64,000 nt of DNA from Leptodontidium sp. MPI-SDFR-AT-0119 (GCA_020726505.1 JAHLEZ010000007.1:1364001-1428000), one strand, 5' to 3'; counted from the stretch's first letter, positions 21,865 through 35,108 are shown. Made by a program: numbers and translations. The notes: a model not told the origin generated them from the sequence alone.

Positions 21865-24650
21865 TCAAGGTACATCGTCGTCATGTGGGTAATAATCTGG
21901 ATAAAAAGGCAAAGGCGGCCACTCGGGCTTCAAATACTCGCTTTCGAAATCATGCTTTCCCGAACCCACCGTTATCACCTTTTCTTTATCAGTAGCACCA
22001 GGAAGGACGATATCCGCCCGCGTGTTCGGCGGCACAGCGACTGACATGCGGAATTTCTCTTCGTCAATCTTCCACCCAATTTCGATCTTGCCGTAGGGAG
22101 ATATGAAAGTCGCATTTGCAAACTCGAGATCGCCGCCCGGGACTGGTGCGATCCGAAATTTCCGCCACCCAGGCTCGATGCACGTCAGGCCTGTGATGTT
22201 GCTGTGCATCCAGTCAGCGACAGCACCGAGCGCATAGTGGTTGAAACTTGTCATCTCGCCAGGATTGACACTACCATCAGGTAGCATGCTATCCCAGCGC
22301 TCCCACATCGTCGTCGCACCCATGGTGACCTGGTATAGCCAGCTGGGGGTTTTCTTGTGGTAGAGCATTCTGTAGAAGAGCTGTGAGGCGCCGACTTTGC
22401 TCAGGGCGTGGCCAACGAGTGGAGTTCCTGCAAAGCCGGTTGCGATTTTGAAACGCGAGTTTCGGAGGATGAGATCGCAGAGGCGGGAAGCTGCGACGGA
22501 CTGCTGGGCAAGGCTGGCGAAGAGGTCAAAGTGAATGCATAGCGCGAGCGCGGTTTGTGTGTCGGCCACTACGCGTCCCTCGGGCGTGATGTAGCGGTTC
22601 TGGTAGGCGGCTTTGAGCTTGAGAACGGAGGAGGCGTAGGATTTGGCTTGGGCGGGGAGATGCAATGCGAGGCTGATCTTGTGCATGAGGGTTGTTATAT
22701 GGATAAGATAGGCGTTTGCAACAAGGCCAGGGTCGGTGATGGACATACCAGGCTCGTCAAAAGGTGCTTTGGGGTCAAGCCAGTCGCCAAACTGGTACGA
22801 ATTTTCTCTCCATAGATTGGTAGTTTGGTCTCGCACGATGCCGCGATTGAGCCAGGCTTGCATGCTCCCCATATGGCGGCTGAGGATTTCGCAGTCCCCA
22901 AACGATTTGTAGAGATTCCATGGCAGGCCAACAACAGCATCACCCCAGATGGCTGTTGGGACTTTTGGATCGTCTAGAAAGACATTGGGGCAGAAAAATG
23001 GCGGAACTCCGCTGCCATCAGCCATTTGCTCCGCTGCGAGGTCCTTGGACCAGCTAAGAAGCATGCCGCAAGTGTCATAGTAATAATTTGCAGTTGACGC
23101 AAAGACATGAATGTCACCTGTCCAACCAAGCCGCTCATCACGTTGAGGGCAATCCGTCGGAATGCTCAGGAAGTTTCCTTTGATTCCCCAACGTATATTT
23201 TCTGTAAGAATTCTTTAGAGTGCAGTCAAGACTGGAGATTGTTCAACATACGGTGCAGCTTATTTAGCAGTGGATTTGAACATTCGAACCATCCGGTCTG
23301 TTCCATGTCGGTATGGACAACAATTGCCGTGATATCATTCAGCTTGAGCTCGCCCGTTACAGGCAAACCATCAACCTGAAGGTATCGAAACCCGTGGAAT
23401 GTGAACTTTGGCTCCCATAATTGGTCATGGCCAGACAAGATGATGGTGTCGGTAGCCTTGCAACCTCGCAATGGTCGTGTAGCAGCCTCGCCGTGCTCCA
23501 GAACTTCGGTGTGCAGAAGTTTCACAACCTGTCCCTTGGGTCCAGACAGACTCACGCGTACCCACCCAACAAGATTCTGCCCAAAATCAACAATAGTCTT
23601 TCCCGAGGGAGACTTGAAAGTCTCTACTGCCTTGATCTCCTCGATTTTCCTCACGGGAGGGCCATCTGGAGCTACCAAGGTACTTTCGGGCAATGGCAGC
23701 GTTGTCACGCCGTCCCACATGCTATCATCGAATTCAACTGTGAGCCATCCTTCGGGATCCAGCCGCAGGTCGCAAACCTCTCCATCGTAGAGTTCCGAGG
23801 TTTGAAGAGCCCCAGTCCCGGAAGTCCATTTAGAATCGGTGCTAATTACCGTGACGTCGCCGTCGTCGCCGGTGAGGACAAGCTTCGCAATCAAGCCCAT
23901 AGTCTTCCCCCAGATGTTTCGTTTACCTCCAAGGAAGCCTAAGCGGCCAGAAAACCACCCTTCCGCAACTTGAGCCGTCAGGACATTCTGACCTGATTGA
24001 ATGAGATCCGTGACATCAAAAGTCTGATATATAAGGCGATGAGTATAGCTCGTCCAGCCGGGTGCGAGCACTTCTGTTCCAACACGCTGCCCATTGATGT
24101 GAGCTTCGTACACTCCCTGTGCTGTGATGTATAACCGAGCTCTCTTGGTCTGAAGTTGATTGGTAAATTTCCGTCGCAGGAGGACCGGTCTTTTGGGCGC
24201 CTCGGGGTCGCATTCCTGGGCGGCGGAAATCAGCTTCGAGCCAAACCAGTCTATTCTTTCCAGAAGTCCAGCTTCGGCGACGACGCTTTCCGACCACGCA
24301 GTGCCCGGACCAGAAGAAGATCCAAATGCACGCACGCGAATTGAAACCGGTTTGCCTGTCTGCAGTGGCTCCCCTGGCCATGGAACCAGCACTGATGCTG
24401 AGGATATGACTTTGTAGACCTTGGAAATTTGGCTGTCCGCATCTGTGATCTCAATCTCATATGCTGCCTGTGTCCAGTTTTGCGCATCCCCTCCAAATCT
24501 CCATGAAATTCGCGGAGCACGTTCACCTATGCCCAAGGCTTCTCGGTGGTGTTCGAGCTGTACCCTACCTATGCTGCACGACATATCTTCTGTCTCGCTC
24601 CCAGGCGCGGCGGGAGGGACTGCGCGAGACCGAAGATATTTAGAGAGCAT
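21865..24650 (-). CDS. GH78 alpha-L-rhamnosidase, intracellular
   Basis: Two exons, 24650-23252 and 23201-21865, joined C|AA (Gln), give 911 residues. After an N-terminal Ig-like domain (PRISWRFGGDAQNW) come the GH78 beta-sandwiches, with LYITAQGVYEAHINGQRVG, APGWTSYTHRLIYQTFDVT and LRLDPEGWLT, and then the (alpha/alpha)6 barrel. The catalytic block CPQRDERLGWTGD has its Asp-Glu at 488-489, and HYALGAVADWMH lies near the C-terminus. The enzyme releases terminal alpha-L-rhamnose from glycosides such as flavonoids, saponins or rhamnogalacturonan fragments. No signal peptide is seen (starts MLSKYLRSRAVPP), so it should act inside the cell. It lies 0.5 kb downstream of, and on the same strand as, a Zn2Cys6 regulator, suggesting local control. 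Confidence 0.9.
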
Positions 24651-25151
24651 GGATAGGCAAAAGACAAGTGTGATAGTGGATCTATGTCTTTCTCCGAGGC
24701 GTCAAAGCTTGAAGTTGAAAGTGACTGTGAACTGTGGGAGGAGGACAATTCTCGTGCTGACTCTTCTCTCCAGCGAGTATCAACAACAGTTTTGATAAAG
24801 GTTTGGAGAGGGAGGGAAATGTCTAAACGGATGGAAGTCAGGAGACGAGACGCGACCTAATACTTCCTTATTGGGATTGCCCCAGAACTCAGTCCCCCCC
24901 AGCTCACTGCCAAGCAACACGGAACGGGTCGGCCGGATATCTTGCATCGGGGCTTCGGGGCCCAGCCCCGAGACTTGGCTGTAGGTTGCCTATCGAGTTA
25001 CTTCGTATACAAGCGGGGAAGCGAGAAGTTCCTACTGTAGTAGCGGCATGTACATACAGCCATCCTTGCTTGGCATATGGTTAGATTCACTGACCCTTCA
25101 GTAACCGAGGCTGGAGATTGTTGATTTCTTCATCGTGCAAACGGGCCCAGT
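24651..25151. other. Short intergenic region, GH78 promoter
   Basis: About 500 bases between the end of the regulator gene and the start of the rhamnosidase, both on the minus strand. It must contain the rhamnosidase promoter. A CGG-rich patch near 24920-24970 could suit a Zn2Cys6 protein, but no operator can be defined by eye. Confidence 0.4.
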
Positions 25152-27533
25152 TTAACTATCTGCTGTACCTTGGGCCTCTACCCTGAATGCGGGATGCATT
25201 CGCTGCAGCAGATTTACATACGCCTCACAATCCCGCGACTCGGAACTCCAGTAATCGAGTCCTTTCATCAGAGTCTCCCCTCCCTTTCCCCACAGCGCTC
25301 CCTCTGGCACGCAGAGCTTCTCCAGGACAGGCATGTTTTTTGCCGCCAGTCTTGCAGCGGCGATGATAATCAGCGCGCTGCGAACGCCTCTCCGAGGCCC
25401 CAACCAGGTCGCTTGATGCCGATGAGTGCTGATTGCCATACTCAGGAACTTCTCATCAAGAGCGAGACACGTGTTCGCTAAAGAAATCAAGTCTGCGACG
25501 AGGCTCCGGTCCCAATGCGTAGTGTCGTTGTGGATCAAGATGTACAACGCTGGGATGGTGATGTCGTGTCGGACGCAGTATACTCGCCAACGGAGGTATT
25601 GCCGGAGCTCATCAGCACATGGTAAAGGGTCGTCAAGGGGAAACTTCATGATAGGCGGCAGCGAGTCGAAATACTGCGCAAGTTGATAATCGAACTCCTT
25701 CAAAGCGTGCACCATGCTCGTGAAGAACGACTCTGGCGAGTCGTTTGCACGGTTGTACGCCTCGCGTCGCTTCTCATGGGTGTAAATGTCGATGCGCATT
25801 TCGACTTTCTGAAGCATGATCTCCGTCAGGTAGTAATACCAAGATCGCTCTTCGTAATGGATTGATGAATTGGTGGATGCCGGAGAGTCTGATACTGGCT
25901 CGGCTGCCGGCGTGTTATCCTCTTGGTTAATATCAACAGCATAACCGTTAGGGGGAGTTGGAAGTTGTGATGAATAGGCTATAAGGTTGAGACCAGACGT
26001 TTCCATACCAAATTCGGCAGCGATCTCGCTACATTACTATCAGTTTATTGATGTCGGTCGGTTAGCGAGATTGAAAACTTGCCGTTCTGATTTGATGGAG
26101 CTCCAGCAAAGCCGCTGCTCCATGCTATAGCTTGCTGGTAATGGTAAGCCTTTGTTCCTTCGGGCTATCATTTTAGAAATGTAAGCTCGACATGTGACAC
26201 TGGCTGAATTAAAAGCCCGCCACGCAGCTACTGGTTCATGTGTATACACAAGAAAAACGCCCGTCAGAAATAAGCATTGCGCGGAAATGAGTGAACAATG
26301 AGACCAGAGATTCCCGATACGTTTTTGCGCTGCGTTAAAGTAGTCTTGGCCAATAGCATGTCGTTCAACAGAAGTCTTCGGATGCGAGAAGTTTGTCAGA
26401 TTTGAAATGTCCCAGGGGTCTAATATGGCACCAATCGCGCATGCAAGCAACTATAGGCAGACATTAAAAGACATCCATTAAGCTCCATGAGTTGGCACAC
26501 TTACCACTTGGCATGTTTCGCCGTCCCAACCCAGACCGTCTTCTATCATGCTTGCGGCGTTCTTGCGCAGCACCGATGGCTCAAGAATAGGGTTCATTGT
26601 GTGTGCATGTTTCAGGAAGCTCTCTATCAGATCAGGGACCATAATTTCGTCGTCTAAGCTTCGTTTAACTCGCTTTAGACGCCTGCGTCCTTTCCCTTTC
26701 CTGGTGGAATTTGGACTTTGTTCTTCATCATCTCCCTCTTCATCTGTTGAATCCATCAAGGCATCAAGGCCGACGCTGATATTTCCCTTAAAGTCAAGGA
26801 TTGGCCAGGATAGCGTTTCTTCTATAGTATATGACCACCACAAGCCGAACGGGGCATTTTCTGGCTGGGCCATACTTCTGCGGAGGGAGAGGACCTCTAA
26901 CACGTGACCACTACCTTGAGTATCTTCGTCGCCATATATCGAGGTCATGCTGTTCTGCGGAGAGGTAGTCTGTATGGTACAACCTCTCTCCGAGCTGGCC
27001 TGCATTGGGACAGATAAAATGGATCTCCTGGACGCCATATCGGAAGTCAACACGCCTTGATCCTTGGATTGAAGTGGAGCTGCATTGGTAAGACTGCTAG
27101 CAAGTTTATCGATTGCGCCGAGTATTCTGGAACCCCATGCATCGAGGCCAACGGGTCTTGCAACATATGTCAGTAGTTGGTTTGACAGCACTAAAAGGCA
27201 AGACGGCTGGTAAACGTACGTAGTATTCTGGGGTACCATCGGTACTATCGTCGCGCTATGTGAATAGAAGCAGTCTATCCCGGCTTTCCTGCAAAAGCTA
27301 CATGACGGCTGTTCGCCGCTGCACCGAGTTTTGCGATCACGACACGCTGCACAGGCGATGGGCACACGTGAGCTTAGGTTGCTGGCGTCATGAAAGCGCC
27401 TACGCTTTGCGTTCTGTGGTTGCGGTTGTGGTTGAGCCTGTGTCTGTGCCTGTGCCTGTGCCGGCCACTCCTGGCTCTGGCCATAGCTTCCAGTTGATGC
27501 TGGTCGGGCAGAGGCCGAGGCAGAATAATCCAT
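25152..27533 (-). CDS. Zn2Cys6 transcription factor next to the rhamnosidase gene
   Basis: Exons 27533-27220, 27156-26505, 26450-26083 and 26028-25152 give 736 residues. The Gln/Ala/Pro-rich N-terminus leads into a basic NAKRRR and the binuclear zinc cluster with cysteines at 61, 64, 71, 78, 81 and 88 (CAAC...CSGEQPSCSFC...C). The middle and C-terminal parts carry the regulatory region of fungal factors: LLACAIGAILDPWDISN, VFLVYTHEPVAAWRAFNSASVTCRAY and SWYYYLTEIMLQKVEMRID. No coiled coil is obvious after the zinc cluster. The first intron (27157-27219, 63 bases) is a multiple of three, so the unspliced frame stays open. The third intron begins with GC, not GT (GCAAGT...TAG). Its position between GH78 and GH3 suggests it controls this cluster, inferred from location only. 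Confidence 0.82.
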
Positions 27534-29193
27534 GGCGCGAGCAAGGCCAACGTCGTGTCGTGTTGTATTGTGTTGTGTTGCGTTGCGCTGTGTTATGCTT
27601 TCGGGGCTCTGCCGGGAAGGGTGAGGGCGGGGAGGGAGAGGGAGAGGAAAAGAGAGAGGCAGCGTCAAGATGTACTGCAGGCAAGGGATGTGACTAAGGT
27701 AGACGTGCGGCGGCGGGGTTTAGTGCAGTGGCGTGGAGTGCAGTAGTGCAGACTGAAATTGAAAATTGAAATTGAAATTGAAATTGAAATGAGTGGTGCG
27801 CTTGAGTGGCAGAGGCTGAGTACCTACCAACCTACCGAGGTGGGTAAAGGCAAGTTACCTGGGGCATATGATGGCGGTCACCTGCTGAGGAATACCAAGG
27901 TTGGGCAGGTTTCTACTGGACACCATGATTATGAAATATGAAATATGAAATATGAATATGGATTGGACCAATACTTATTTATTGTGTATTCCCTGTGAAT
28001 AGCACTACACGTAGGTAGCTTGCAGCCTTGAAGATCTACCAGTACCTGTAAATTACAGTCCAGTACAGAGGTAGATGCACCAGATGTGGAGAAGAAACAT
28101 TAGCGGGGCAGTAACACAGTGCGAGTGAGGGGCAGTGCGGGGTACAGTACAAGCTATGGTCACGGATCGCTATGTGTGAGCAAGACTTATTCTTCAATAT
28201 GCTGGATGGAGAAAGAAAAACCGACGTATCGGTGGAGACAGGAACGGGGCTCACGGTTCCGGCATACGTATTGCCCTGGATTTTTGCGAATTCTTTCAGG
28301 AATCAGACTTGGTATGAGCTTTGCATTCGAACTCACATGGAGGCGAACTTGAGTTATGTAGAACTTAAAATAGACCTTTATCTCTTTAAATTAACTGCTT
28401 GATTATAGTGGTATGTAGCGTAGTACTCCTAGTTCGAAATTTAGTTCTAGACTTGAACTAGACTTTTTGACATGTACTAACCTGTTCTAGACCTTGTCCT
28501 AGGAAGTCCTATGGCGTTCCTCTGACTGAACCCCGCATTCAAATCTCTAAATCGTTCATCCCCACAAGCCTGTTACTGTAAATTAGCTAGCAATTCGCTT
28601 TCGGCCCAAGATCTGCAAGTCTAAGGATATAGGGCTCTAACTAATTACAGTACATAAGAATGCCCTGTATCAGCTCCCTGCCACTTCCAACATGTCATGT
28701 CATGTCATAGTCGGCAAGTTGACGAAGCGAGCTTGGGGAACAACGAAATCCATACTGCCCTATTTTCCAAGTTCGCTTTCGAATTAAACCGAGAATAACA
28801 GCTGCTCCCCGATAGCCTTGGCTTGCAGCTGAAATACTCAATGGAACAACTAGTCTCAGTGCCCTGCGGATCCTCGGCTTTGCCCCGACAGTGGGAGGGA
28901 ACCCTTAAACTGGCCTTGGGTGAGATGACCCCGCACCCCGCCCCACGCTCCACTTCAGGTACAGGTAGAGTACAGGTACATACCTTACTCCACGTGCTCG
29001 GAAACCTCAGAGCTTATCTCAAGCTCCAGCACTGACTTACACTAGGTGGAGTGTTCATAGATATTGATTGACCTTTGGTCGTGCTTATTTACATAACTGA
29101 CGCTTTCCAAACCAAATTCTCGTCCCCTCTCTCTCTTGACAAGCAAGTCACTTTATTTTTCCGTCACCTACGCCTTCTGAGCGAAACGCGACC
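27534..29193. other. Divergent promoter region between regulator and GH3 gene
   Basis: About 1.66 kb between two divergent starts. It contains short AT-rich repeats, AAATTG units near 27757-27788 and ATATGAA units near 27932-27958. No gene is supportable. Frames over 27534-27700 are the GC-rich leader of the regulator, which includes repeated TGTTG/CACAA tracts. Confidence 0.5.
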
Positions 29194-31984
29194 ATGGCTT
29201 TCACGCAGTCTTTCGACGTCGAAGATGTCATTACCAGGCTCACATTGGAAGAGAAGGTCACTCTACTTTCCGGCGCTGGTCGCTGTGCGCTCGCGAGCGT
29301 CGAGCGGTTGAATGTTCCCAAAATCAACGTATGTGTGCCATTGAGAGGAAGGAAAAGAACGCTTGTACATGTCAACTAATGTTAAGATGTTAGACCTCAG
29401 ATGGTCCACACGGATTGAGAGGATATTCATTTTGGAACGGTGTGCGTAGCTCTTCATACTCTAATTTGGGCGAGGATGGCCATGGCTGACCAAATTCTAG
29501 CCTCGAGGTTTGATGCTGCCATGTGGGACAGCCATGGGTGCCACTTTTGACCATGAGCTGTTGCACAGGGTTGGGAATATGCTGGCCGATGAGGCAAGAG
29601 GCAAGAACATCCATGTGGTGCTTGGGCCCGTGGTATGTCTCCAGCGATCTCCTCTCATCGGGCGAGGGTTTGAGGCGTTTGGCGAGGATCCGTTCATGAG
29701 TGGAAATCTGGCCGCTTGCTATATCAATGGACTTCAAGAGCGCAAGGTTGCGTCATGTATCAAGCATTACGCCGCACACGATCAGTCTCTCCGAGCCACA
29801 GAGGATGACGTTGTGATGACAGACCGTACCCTCCGGGAAGCGCATCTTTTGCCCTTCCAAATCGCGCTTAAGAAGTCAAACCCCGGCGCAATCATGACTT
29901 CGTATAACAGGATCAATGGCATCCATGCAAGCGAGGATTCGTATCTCATCAACCAGATACTGAGAGAAGAGTGGAAATGGGATGGGTTGGTTTTGAGCGA
30001 CTGGTGGGGTACTTATAGCACTAGCGGATCAATAAATGCAGGTATGGATCTGGAGATGCCAGGGCCACCGGTATGGCGAGGAGGGTTACTCATAAATGCT
30101 GTATCGTGTCGAAAAGTCACTATGGCGACTGTCGATGCCAGTGTGAGAAAGGTGTTGACTCTCATCAGCAAAGTCAGCGATCCCGGCCCCACGAGCATCA
30201 AGCAGTTGAACGACACGGCCGAAACTCGATCATTTGCTCGAAGAGTCGCTGGGGAATCGATCGTACTTTTGAAAAATGAAAAGAGCATCCTGCCTCTCGG
30301 TAAAGCTGACAAGAAAAGTTATGGGCTGATTGGGGGCCATTTCAAAGTTCCCGCTACGTGTGGAGGGGGAAGCTCTGAACTGGACCCGTACTATGTCAGT
30401 ACACCTTTGGATGCTATCATTGAGATAGTGGGAAAGGAAAACGTTACTTACCTGCCCGGTTGCTATTGTACGTTTCCACCTGTGCCCTTCCGTATAACAT
30501 GTTACTGATACTTTATCTTCAGCACACAAATTCACGCCATTGATCACAACCGGACTCACACAACCCGGCTCCCAAGAGCCTGGCCTCCTTCTAGAGTTTT
30601 TTGGCAAGAATCCTGAAGTGATTAAAGCCGCTGCCGAAAACCCCTGTCTGTTTACCACCCACACAGTATCGACGTCGATGCCCTTTAACGATAGCATACC
30701 GCTTTTCCTGCCATCTGTCTACTTCATCCGAGTGCGGACAACATATACCGCCGAAAAGGCAGCAAAGTATCGCTTTGGGCTCTCGATTTCCGGGCGAGCC
30801 AAGTTGTCGATTGACGGCAAACTGGCCATCGACCAGTGGACCAGTCTTCCAGAAAAGACCGATGATACCCCAGTGTTCAACTCATTTACGATGGAGAGTT
30901 TGGCAGATCTAGATACCAAAGCCGGGCAGAATTATGAGATCGAAGTCCTCTTAACAAACGATGCTATCGATACGACTATTGTTGGCGCTGCCCCTGCCGC
31001 TGGACTCCGTATCGGGATGTACGAGGTCATTGACGAGGATAGCAGCATCGCAGAAGCAGTTGAGCTGGCGAAAAGAGTGGATGTACCAATCGTACTGACC
31101 GGTCTGAGCTCCGACTACGAATACGAGAACAAAGATAGGAAAGACCTCGTTCTCCCAGGCCGGATTAACGAATTGATATCGCGAGTCTTGGAAGCAAACC
31201 CGAAAACAGTAAGTCTGCTTCCTTGCTTGTTACTTGCTTACAATGGAAGGAAAGATATTCTGACTGAATGCTTTTTGTCCAGATTGTCATCACCCAGTCC
31301 GGCCTGCCCATCGGAATGCCCTGGGTACACCAAGCAAGCACCCTCCTCCACGCCTGGTTTGGAGGCCAAGAAGTCGGCCACGGCATCGCAGACGTCCTAT
31401 TCGGCACAGTGAACCCCTCCGCAAAACTGTCCGTGACATTCCCAAAACGTGCAGAAGACACACCGACCTTCCTCACCTTCGGCAAAGCCGACCGGAGCCT
31501 CGTGTACGGCGAAGGCGTCTTTATTGGATACCGGTACTACGAAAAGATAGACCTGGCGCCGCTGTTCTACTTTGGGTACGGCTTATCCTACACACAATTC
31601 AAGTACTCGAATCTGGTTGTGCCTGCGGAATTTGTGGCTGAGGAGGAGCATGTCATGACCATTGAGCTGGAGTTAACTAACACTGGCAAGATTGATGGTG
31701 CCGAGGTTGTGCAGGTCTACGTAGCAGATCTTCAGGCTTCAGTTCAGCGACCAAGAAAGGAGCTGAAAGGCTTCAAGAAGGTCGCTGTCGCCGCGGGGAA
31801 GAGCACGAAGGTTGAAGTCACGCTTGATAAGTACGCCATCTCGTTTTGGTCTGAGGAGCACTCGACTTGGTTGGCTGAGGCGGGCGAGTTTCTCGTTATT
31901 ATCAGTACCAGTGCAGATCCCAAGGACGAGGTTTTGCAGAGCAAGTTTGTTCTTCGGAAGGATCTGTTATGGTCAGGCGTTTGA
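29194..31984 (+). CDS. GH3 beta-glycosidase with PA14 insert, intracellular
   Basis: Five exons, 29194-29328, 29394-29441, 29501-30467, 30523-31208 and 31283-31984, give 845 residues. Domain order: the GH3 N-terminal barrel (LTLEEKVTLLSGAGRC, SDGPHGLRG, RGFEAFGEDP, KHYAAHDQ), with the catalytic nucleophile Asp at about 228 in VLSDWWGT; the start of the second domain (ESIVLLKNEKSILPL); an inserted PA14 module (GLLLEFFGKNP through SISGRAKLSIDGK); the rest of the GH3 C domain (WFGGQEVGHGIADVLFG, FGYGLSYTQF); and a fibronectin III-like tail. This is the beta-glucosidase layout in which PA14 shapes the active-site entrance. There is no signal peptide, so cytosolic action on imported glycosides is likely. 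The second intron starts GTGCGT, the only donor that keeps frame. Confidence 0.9.
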
Positions 31985-32481
31985 TATACTGATTGGATTA
32001 ACGTCTGGGCTCCTCATCATATCGAGTCGAATCTAGATTGTATGTACCTCAAAAGTCGGATAGACACAATGTAGAAGAAATATTTTGCAACACTCTCGCT
32101 CTTTGATAGACGGAACATCTTGAACAAGTACCTGAGTTTTCTGATTAGTTCGAGAATCTGCCGCACCCAATGATATACCATGATGCCGCTAAGTCAGAGA
32201 AAGATGTCTACCTGAAGCACCACGAAGATTCAATTGGAATGATAGTATATGGTCTGATTTAAAGTCGATATGTCTTAGAGGGAGGAGGAGGAGGAGGAGA
32301 GAGAGAAAGAGAAAAACAGAGATTACGCAATATTATTTAGCGGGCCCCAAACCACCGACGGTGAATTTTACGTGAGAAGCTTATTATATTATTGCTTTAT
32401 TGATCAGCTACTTGACAGTTGCACGTTAAACTTCGATTATTCAGTATCAATTAGAACCCCATCACCAAGAATCAATCATTT
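31985..32481. other. Convergent intergenic region
   Basis: About 500 bases between the 3' ends of the GH3 (plus) and GH5 (minus) genes. It holds a (GAG/GGA)n purine tract near 32279-32305. Both transcripts must terminate here; no discrete terminator is recognisable. Confidence 0.5.
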
Positions 32482-33953
32482 TCATTGAGAGTCGGCTACA
32501 GTTTTAGCTATAAGGTCTGTCAACTCCTTCCTAGGCACGCAATTCTCAAAGCTGAAACTCGACGCCAATTCGTCCAGCTCGTCATCGCTTTTTCCGCGGA
32601 ACAACTCGGCGTATTCTTGCAGAAAGCTCGAGGCGAGGAATGTGTACAGGACGTTACGCTTGACGTGATCGCGAGTACGCCAGTTGGAGGGATAGGTTTT
32701 CGTCGCAGTGGCCGAGACCTTGTCAATCCACTCCACCAGAGGAGTGAGGAGATCTTCGACCTCTTGAGATTGTTGGCGCAGGAAGCTGTCGATCTGCACC
32801 TGGACTTTCTTCGCGTTGAAAGGCGCGATGAGTTTGTTCCAGGGGGAGGAGTCTGATGTGGACACCGCGCCCAGCATGCCGATGTCCTTGTAGCACCATG
32901 TCGACCAGGGTACGCCATATCTCTCGTAGAGACTGAGTTGGGCCGCGAGGAGTTTGTACCGTCCCCGGTTTGTCTTCTCGAAATGAGGGTCCAAGTCGCT
33001 GCTGGCATATGTAGGGCCAAACTCGCCGACCCAGACAGGGACCTTGTGCCTATGTTGGTATTCACATTTGCGGAGAAACTGGGCCTCGAGTTTTTGGTCC
33101 GCCTCGGGCGACGAGTCGTATTGTGTTCCTAGCGGGAAACCCATCTTGCTATAGTCGTGTATGGAATATACGCAGTTGGGCATGACTTCGGCTAAAGCGT
33201 CAAAACCTTTCCACTCCATGGCGAAGGTGTTGCCGTCGAGCCAGAGGATATGATTGGGGTCAATGGCCCGGATGGCCTTTCCAACACGTTCGTAGAATGC
33301 TGGTAGTCGGACGTGTTGGGGATCGCATGGCTCGTTCAGCGGGTTGTAGCCTGCGATCCATGGGTTATCTTTATACCGCTCAGCCAGTTGTTCCCATAGC
33401 CACACAGCGCGATCTTGATGGTCCTTGAAGTCCCAGAAAGCTGCGTAGCTTGTGTTGTTATCCGAATGCCAGTCAGGATTCTGACAACCTGGCACAGTGT
33501 GCATATCCAAGATGGTATATATCCCCTGATCCGAGCAGAGTTTGATGACGCGGTCCAGATGCCGCACTCCCTTTTCTCTTAAAACTCGTGGATTCATATC
33601 GTCCTCAAAATGTCTGTGGTTGAAAGGCAGACGTAACGTGTTCATGCCAATGGATTTCAAGAAAGCAGCATCTTTCTCTGTGAAGAATTGGTGCAAGAAT
33701 CGCTCGTGGAAGGCTTCGTATTTTTCTTTACCGAGGACTTCGGTCAGGGCTGTGTGGAAGCCAGACTCGGTTCCTGGATAGCCAGTCATGAAGTTTTCCA
33801 TGCTGGAATATTCAGTCAGTCCCCAACTTCGTTCATTCATGGAAGGAGCATTTACTTGAGCCAACCGCCCAGCGCGGTGCCTCGCAAAGGAACCACCTTG
33901 CCATTCTCATCTACAATGCTAGTTCCCTTGACCTTAAGAAACCCTTGAGCCAT
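32482..33953 (-). CDS. GH5 glycoside hydrolase, intracellular
   Basis: Two exons, 33953-33856 and 33802-32482, give 472 residues. The first exon (MAQGFLKVKGTSIVDENGKVVPLRGTALGGWL) joins in frame to NMENFMTGYPGTESG. The barrel shows the GH5 hallmarks: MNTLRLPFNHRHF on the third strand, ILDMHTVPGCQN, the acid/base Glu at about 190 in GYNPLNEP, IHDYSKMG, the nucleophile Glu at about 293 in VWVGEFGP, and the Trp in GVPWSTWCYKDIG. The C-terminal third (DSFLRQQSQEVEDL onward) is helical and outside the barrel. The protein resembles exo-beta-glucanase or beta-glycosidase members more than secreted endoglucanases, and it has no signal peptide. Substrate specificity cannot be fixed. The gene diverges from the Sde182-like gene. 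Confidence 0.86.
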
Positions 33954-35108
33954 GGTGGAAATTGAAGAGTTGAAAATTGTATGCTTCCACAAGCATGAAT
34001 GCTGGTTCTAGCACGTTTATGTGGCAGCAGTGTTACCCAGGGAAGGGGCCAGGTTGGGCTAAGTGTGATCGACCGAGCTTCAACTGACAATCCAGGTGGT
34101 TTAGAATGATCTTTCGGGTATTTCGCTGGAGGATGGAGCGAGGGGCATTTGGCAAACATGCCAAAGTAAGTAACTGATGGGGATGAGTAGGAAGGGCCAT
34201 GGCCCGGGGCAAAACCGATATGCTGTACGAAGACATACCCACGGAGTACAAATAAACTGTTTGCATACAGCCAAGTAAATAACTACCCTACTGTAGCTTC
34301 AGCTTCACAAAGCTAGGTAAGCGACTATCGGGTGTGGTTGGATGTAGCCGATTGAGCATGTGGAGAACACCAAAACCAGTTCACAACCCCCGAATATACA
34401 CAACGCCTAGTAGTTAAAACTTCAATTCCTCTTCTAAACTTCTTCGAAAATAGCTGCTTAATAACTAGATACTTTTAGCTACAAAAATGATTAATAGGAT
34501 GTGGTTTAACATACACATCTAACCGCACCTGATAGAGCGAGTTGCATCATCCCCGCTTTCTTAGCGCGGGTGGGAGGGTGCGGGCAGGCGGGGTGACTTG
34601 GCAAACATCCAGACCCGATACAGTAAGTGGGGTACGAGTACGAGACAGAGCCCTGTAATAGGCTTGGCCAAAGCCAGACACCCACCTTCGGCACGGGGGA
34701 GGCCCCCGACAGCCCCATTGTGTATACCACAAACCCCTGCAAGTATACAAATAAGTATTGAGATATACCGAAACAGCGAAGTTTAAGCCACAGCCTCTTG
34801 ACACCCTAGACTCTCTTCGGGGTAGCTTCTCCGATGCTGGTGCTATCTGTGTCATTCTGTGGGGTAGAGTACACTAAGATGATATTGTGTCGTTCATCCG
34901 AGGGGGGCCCGCCCTTGCGGGGGATTGGGAGTGAACAAAAACATGGGCCGGGTCGAGCTTGGGCATGTGAGAAGTCCGTCGGAACGAAACGATCGAGGGT
35001 CGCTGCTCGCAAGGTGATAAGTCCCATCTCCCGCAGAATCCTGATTACACTGATCATATCGTGTGTTTTTTTCGTATCTGGGAAATAAATAATCAATCTT
35101 GGTAAATC
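33954..35108. other. Divergent promoter region between GH5 and Sde182-like genes
   Basis: About 1.15 kb serving two divergent cluster genes. Open frames on either strand (for example near 34506-34855) are Pro/Arg/Gly-rich with no domain. No repeat or RNA gene is visible. Confidence 0.45.

Noticed and set aside
22555..22815. Gly/Val-rich plus-strand frame
   Set aside because: Antisense shadow of the GH78 catalytic domain.
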